Of a stretch of DNA of 9,261 bases, positions 5,742 to 9,261 are shown one piece after another. How positions within the stretch are numbered: position 1 is the stretch's first letter; every line of letters begins with the position of its first letter. Source of the DNA: Actinomycetota bacterium (GTDB lineage Bacteria > Actinomycetota > CADDZG01 > WHSQ01); the NCBI GenBank assembly GCA_013695055.1, contig JACDBF010000103.1, positions 1 to 9,261 of the forward strand. Direction: 5' to 3'. Under the pieces are notes generated by a model. The model did no database searches, had not been told where the DNA came from, and saw only the letters and a list, made by a program, of their open reading frames with translations. Both the position numbers and the translations under genes were made by a program.

Positions 5742-7983
5742 TCAGCCTCCGGGTTGAATTACCCCGTTGACCTGCAACTCATAGGGCGCGTACTGGCTTA
5801 TCTGCTCGGTCGACTCATCGAAGGTCACTATGGCCGCGACCACATCAGCTTGATTGCCGATCGCGTCGGCTACCGCGGCGCCGTCGAGCGAACCGTTGCG
5901 GCCGTCGGGAAGGTCAAGCGCAGCGATGTGTGCCTCCTGCGGGCCCGAGGTCGTGTAGGAGACCAGCTGCACGGTAAAACCTTCGACTTCCTGAGGGTTG
6001 ATCTCCGTTGCCGTTCTCCACGCGTCGAGACTAAGACCGCGCGACTTCACCTTGTTGCCGACCCTGATCCGATCGACCCACCATCCCGGAAGGTCGACTC
6101 CCGAGTCGGTGACGTAACGGAAAGCGAGAAGAATCTTCTCTCCCGCGTATTTCTTGAGGCCGAACCTCTCGGTCCTCCAACCCTTCGAGCTTCCCGTGAA
6201 GCCCGGGACGTTGTCCTTCACCAAATCGATCGTTCCTGGATCGAAGGTGCTCGTGGTGTCGTCGTTGGAGAGGCTCTTGTAAGTCTCGCCGCCATCGGTC
6301 GAAACCTGCACGAAGCCGAAGTCCCAACCCTTTTCGGTTTTCCACTTCGTGTCGAAATGGAGGACCGGCTTGTTCTCCGGGACGGTGAATCTCCGGACTA
6401 TCGATCGATCGAAGTTGGGGCCCGATCCCGAGTAGAAGGCTTCGGACTTGTGCTGTGGAGGCGAGGAATCCACTTTCCACTCCACCGGGAAGGGAGGAAG
6501 TGTATCGCCACCCGCGAAGGTGATGTTGGTGACATCGCCTGCCGCCAGATACGCGCCTGTCTCATCGCGGAGGCGTACGTAGTCGGAGCCGTTCGGTGGA
6601 GCTCCGGGGCGAGAGTATGCGTGCTTTGTGTCCCAGTTGATAGTGGCGTCGAGCGTGCCCACCTGGTAGTTCGCGTCCGGCGCCCGGTGAGGTTCGCTCC
6701 ATCGTCGAGCACCCCATCGAGGGCGACCATGGCAGCCCAATCGTGGACCACCGAGGCAGCATCGGTCCCGGACGCGGCTGCGTCGAGCTCGCTCTGCAGG
6801 CCTTCGAGGCCGTTGGCGTCGTTCGTATGCAGGGCCGACATGAAGGCGTCGCCGTAGCGATCCGCCAAGAGCTCCATCATCGTGTAGGCGGCGCCGTAGT
6901 CGCAGAGGATCTCGTCATCACCTTGGTCGCTCCATTGCGTCAAGGAGTTCTCGGGGACCCCCCTTGCGAGGATTCGGATTGGCCGGCGTCTCTATTCCCA
7001 GGTAGCCCAGGAAGCACTGAATGTGCGAGTCGAAGTCGATGTCGTCAATGGGAACCGAGGGGTCGACATAACCGGTCAGTGTTTGGGCCCAGTCAGAGAG
7101 GCCCTCGTTGACCCAGATCGTCTCGTCGACGTCCTCGTAGTACTCGAGCAAGTGCTGGTACTCGTGAGCAAAGACGCCCTCGTAGAGGAACGGTCGGGCG
7201 GGAGCGCTCGCGCAATTGTCTCCGGGCACCGGCTCATCCGGCGGGTTGGCCCCGGTTCGGTGCAGCCAGTCGTAGGCGTCGATGGTCATCACGTTGCGGT
7301 CCAACAGCTCGTTGAAGAACGAGAAGAAGAAGCCCGCGATGTACGTGTTGTTGTTCTCGTTATTGAAGTCGTAGAAGTTCGCGTCGCGAACATTGTCGAT
7401 GAGCACGACGGTATCGTCGCCATCTCCCTCGTAGTAGTCGTCGGGGAGACCGAGCTGTGCGGGAAGAGGAGCAGCCAGTCCATCGCGCGGAGGCGGAACG
7501 CTGAACGCCGTGGACTCTGTGGGGTAGATGTTCTGGTCGAACTCCTGAATGAGGTACTGGACTTGCGCGTCGGTGATGGTCGTGCGCGCGCCGTTACGGC
7601 AGTCACCCTCTTGGAAATCTATTCTCCTCGAGACCGGGTCCCTGTCGCGGGCAACCCAGACCTCGATGTTGTCGCCGATGCCGCGGAGCTTGTAGTTCTT
7701 GAGGTAGACGGAGCCCTCGGCGTCGTCGAGCGCGAGCCAGGCTTTCTTTTCGCCGACCACCGGGGCTACCGACGGACTAATCCGGCCGGGCGCCCGCTGT
7801 GCCACTCTCTTGACATTGCCCTTGAATGGGAGCCGGCGCCCCTGGTTGTAATCGGTACCGACGTGGCGAGTCGTTGAGCTTGGTGCCCACCCCGCCGGGC
7901 CGGGCCCCCGCCTGAAGCGCCGGGAGCAGAGTCCCTACCATCGCCGCCACTACACAAATGATCGATAGAGCTTTACGCCGCAC
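5742..7983 (-). pseudogene. Secreted metalloprotease, immune-inhibitor-A / M30-like, three frameshifts
   Basis: One gene split over several frames; allowing two +1 insertions and one -1 deletion gives 747 codons (about 746 aa). Breaks: an extra base within 7862-7920, an extra base in the run at 6953-6963, and a missing base at 6683-6685. Start is GTG at 7983 with AAGGGGG just upstream; signal peptide MRRKALSIICVVAAMVGTLL to about residue 27. The propeptide-like part includes DYNQGRRLPFKGNVKRV. The zinc site is HEYQH (residues 273-277), and E293 in NEGLSDW follows 15 residues later, a gluzincin-like layout most like M30 (hyicolysin-type) peptidases. A C-terminal beta-sandwich (about 500-640: GWDFGFVQVSTDGGETYKSL ... 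FRYVTDSGVDLPGWWVDRIRVG) matches the InhA-like VEG domain. Predicted extracellular zinc protease. All motifs survive beyond the breaks, so assembly error is as likely as true decay. Confidence 0.8.
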
Positions 7984-8028
7984 GGATCCCCCTTGTCGTG
8001 ATCGTCCTCCCTGGCCATTCCTGGAAAG

Positions 8029-8056
8029 ATGTTACATGGCGCCCCGGGCCCGGCAA
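8029..8056 (-). promoter_or_regulatory. Putative promoter of the metalloprotease gene
   Basis: On the minus strand, TTGCCG (8056-8051) and TAACAT (8034-8029) are separated by 16 nt, a fair -35/-10 pair. It would give a leader of about 40 nt containing the AAGGGGG ribosome site before the GTG at 7983. Confidence 0.4.
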
Positions 8057-8132
8057 CCGGCGGGCGGAGCGACCGCCGGCGGGGCAGCAGACGTTCGGAG
8101 AGGTGGCGAGGACGGCCTCGAAGGGCCGTCTT
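8057..8132. other. Two consecutive GC-rich hairpins upstream of the cold-shock gene
   Basis: Hairpin 1: CCGGCGG (8057-8063) with CCGCCGG (8073-8079), 9-nt loop. Hairpin 2: GACGGCC (8111-8117) with GGCCGTC (8124-8130), 6-nt loop, extendable by a G-T and an A-T pair to 8109-8132. Neither follows a gene stop, so ordinary termination is not the obvious role. They may belong to a structured leader, a small RNA or an attenuator. Confidence 0.45.
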
Positions 8133-8247
8133 GGCCCGCCCGGCCCGGATCGCCCCTGGGTGCGTTAGGCTTTGAGGGTTAGAACGTGAGTGTGGTTGCG
8201 CCAACGCCTTCCTACCTCGTTCGTGATGGTGTAGAGGAGGTGTTTGT

Positions 8248-8454
8248 ATGGCAACCGGAACAGTCAAGTGGTTCAACGACGCCAAGGGGTACGGCTTCAT
8301 TACCCCTGACGATGGCACGAAGGATCTCTTCGTTCACCACAGCAACATTGACGCCGATGGATTCAAGTCCCTGGCGGAGGGTGCGAAGGTAGACTTCGAG
8401 GCCCGCGCGGGAGCAAAAGGTCCCGAGGCGACCAACGTCAAGACGGTCGGATAG
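8248..8454 (+). CDS. Cold-shock protein (CspA family)
   Basis: Single cold-shock domain of 68 aa, the typical family length and full-length here. Begins MATGTVKWFN; RNP1 is KGYGFI (13-18) and RNP2 LFVHH (27-31), the two single-stranded nucleic-acid-binding motifs, and the expected SLAEGAKVDFEA stretch follows. It acts in the cytoplasm as an RNA chaperone/antiterminator; whether this copy is cold-inducible or constitutive cannot be told from the protein. AGGAGG at 8235-8240, 7 nt before the ATG, is the strongest ribosome site in the window. An upstream CCTACCTC (8211-8218) could partly pair with the ribosome site. The gene appears monocistronic: a strong terminator hairpin starts 15 nt after the stop. 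Confidence 0.97.
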   Translation: MATGTVKWFNDAKGYGFITPDDGTKDLFVHHSNIDADGFKSLAEGAKVDFEARAGAKGPEATNVKTVG

Positions 8455-8469
8455 CAAGAGCAGTTTTGA

Positions 8470-8507
8470 AAAGGCGTGGGCGCGCTGAATATGGCGCCCA
8501 CGCCTTT
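8470..8507 (+). terminator. Rho-independent-type terminator of the cold-shock gene
   Basis: Perfect 14-bp stem: AAAGGCGTGGGCGC (8470-8483) with its exact complement at 8494-8507 and a 10-nt loop. It follows the cold-shock stop codon and ends in TTT. It separates this gene from the next promoter at 8523. Confidence 0.88.
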
Positions 8508-8522
8508 GCGCGCCGGGCGCGA

Positions 8523-8552
8523 TTGACGCGCTGGTGGGACGCTGAGGATAAT
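8523..8552 (+). promoter_or_regulatory. Promoter of the LLM oxidoreductase, probably leaderless
   Basis: TTGACG (8523-8528) and GATAAT (8547-8552) are separated by 18 nt, a near-consensus sigma-70 promoter. The -10 ends 7 nt before the GTG at 8559, so transcription should start on or next to the start codon. A GAGGA at 8544-8548 overlaps the -10 and would not be in a leaderless mRNA. Confidence 0.6.
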
Positions 8553-8558
8553 CGTCTA

Positions 8559-9261
8559 GTGACGTTGGCATCGCCCGGCCCTGAGACTGCGGCTATCTCT
8601 CGTGCCGCCCTCTACCTCCAGGACAAGCACCCCATTCGCGACGGCATGGCTTACGTGCAGCGCGCCGAGGCGCGGGGGTTCGAAGCGGTGTGGCAGGCCG
8701 AGTCCCGCCTGGTGCGGGAGGCGACCGTTCCCATGGCCGCATTCGCAGCAGCGACCGAGCGCATCAAGGTCGGGTCAGGAGTGGTCAACACGTGGACCCG
8801 TAACCCGGGACTGCTGGCCTCGACCTTCGTGACGCTCGACGATCTGGCCCCCGGTCGAATCATGCTCGGACTCGGGGCGTGGTGGGATCCGCTGGCCGCC
8901 AAGGTAGGCATCGAACGCCGCCGGCCGCTCAAGTGCATGCGCGAAGTCTTAGAAGCGTGCCGTCGGCTCTTCACCTTGGAAGAGGTCGACTTCGACGGTG
9001 AGTTCGTGCATTTGGACGGAGTGAGAATCGACGTCGTTCACGGCGACGCCTCAGCGCGCTCCATACCGATCTACGTCGGAGCTACCGGACCGAAGATGCT
9101 CGAGCTCGCCGGCGAGCTCGCCGATGGGGTCCTACTCAACTACATGGTGTCTCCGGCCTACAACGACGACGCCCTCGAGCACATCGCTGCGGGAGCCGCG
9201 CGCGCCGGGCGAGAGCTCAAGACTATCGACCGGCCCCAGCTCGTGGTGTGCTCTCTCGACG
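8559..9261 (+). CDS. LLM-class flavin/F420-dependent oxidoreductase (3' truncated by window)
   Basis: Partial: 234 codons are visible and the frame is open at the window end, against about 330-350 aa for the family. It begins at GTG 8559 (MTLASPGPETAAISRAALYL); an in-frame TTG at 8523 is part of the promoter. Luciferase-like barrel features: QDKHPIRDGMAYVQRAEARG, FEAVWQAESRLVREATVPMA (41-60), ATERIKVGSGVVNTWTRNPG (65-84), APGRIMLGLGAWW, then PIYVGATGPKMLELAGELAD and GVLLNYMVSP. This is the pattern of the methylene-tetrahydromethanopterin-reductase-like branch, which in actinomycetes uses coenzyme F420. The reaction here cannot be assigned, and F420 use is inferred from family. It starts a new transcription unit after the cold-shock terminator; co-transcribed genes would lie beyond the window. 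Confidence 0.9.
   Translation, partial: MTLASPGPETAAISRAALYLQDKHPIRDGMAYVQRAEARGFEAVWQAESRLVREATVPMAAFAAATERIKVGSGVVNTWTRNPGLLASTFVTLDDLAPGRIMLGLGAWWDPLAAKVGIERRRPLKCMREVLEACRRLFTLEEVDFDGEFVHLDGVRIDVVHGDASARSIPIYVGATGPKMLELAGELADGVLLNYMVSPAYNDDALEHIAAGAARAGRELKTIDRPQLVVCSLD

Larger units (their letters stand above)
7984..8247. other. Divergent intergenic region between protease and cold-shock gene
   Basis: 264 nt without a credible gene; a 74-codon plus-strand ORF here (7958-8182) lacks a ribosome site and is built of GC-rich structure. It holds a putative protease promoter (8029-8056), two hairpins (8057-8079 and 8109-8132), and the cold-shock leader with a strong ribosome site AGGAGG at 8235-8240. 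Confidence 0.6.

Noticed and set aside
5715..6857. Long plus-strand ORF (380 codons)
   Set aside because: It is antisense to the metalloprotease gene, whose minus-strand reading holds clear protein motifs. This translation has no recognisable domain and no ribosome site; long antisense ORFs are expected at this GC content.
7023..7877. Plus-strand ORF of 284 codons, Val/Glu/Arg rich
   Set aside because: Antisense of the HEYQH-containing protease region; its composition is typical of the complement of a real high-GC gene.

Overview
The window looks like a chromosomal segment from a high-GC bacterium, most likely an uncultured or little-studied actinomycete (Actinomycetota). The signs are high GC throughout, frequent GTG/TTG starts, two or three genes whose -10 box sits about 7 nt before the start codon (leaderless-type starts), a CGNR zinc-finger protein, and an F420-type luciferase-like oxidoreductase. 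No rRNA, tRNA, CRISPR array, transposase or phage gene is visible, so this is not an obvious mobile region.

Layout. (1) 5-772 (+): SDR oxidoreductase whose NNAG motif and catalytic Asn are replaced. (2) 849-1223 and 1261-1443 (-): an NTF2/SnoaL-like protein preceded by a 60-aa basic protein, divergent from (3) 1585-2166 (+), a CGNR/ABATE-type putative regulator. (4) 2213-2995 and 2992-3573 (-): a membrane anti-sigma-like protein and its ECF sigma factor, joined by an ATGA overlap. (5) 3652-4442 (-): secreted GH114-like glycosidase broken by two single-base insertions. (6) 4539-5633 (-): intact zinc-dependent alcohol dehydrogenase. (7) 5742-7983 (-): secreted metalloprotease (HEYQH...NEGLSDW plus an immune-inhibitor-A-like beta domain) broken by three single-base indels. 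(8) 8248-8454 (+): cold-shock protein with a strong terminator. (9) 8559 to the window end (+): LLM-class flavin/F420-dependent oxidoreductase, cut by the edge.

How parts fit together. The sigma/anti-sigma pair forms one transcription-control module. The CGNR protein and the divergent small-protein/NTF2 pair share one intergenic region and may form a second. The two secreted enzymes and the dehydrogenase lie in tandem on the minus strand but have separate expression signals: a perfect 15-bp hairpin lies between the protease and the dehydrogenase, and the dehydrogenase has its own -10 box.

Most notable: a 51-bp palindromic sequence occurs twice, 44/51 identical and without gaps, each time between the stop codons of convergent genes (792-842 and 2163-2213). 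It resembles a REP-type or terminator-associated dispersed repeat. Second, all five frame disruptions fall in the two secreted-protein genes and in short G/C runs, so assembly error must be separated from genuine decay. I do not see a clearly new multi-gene system here.
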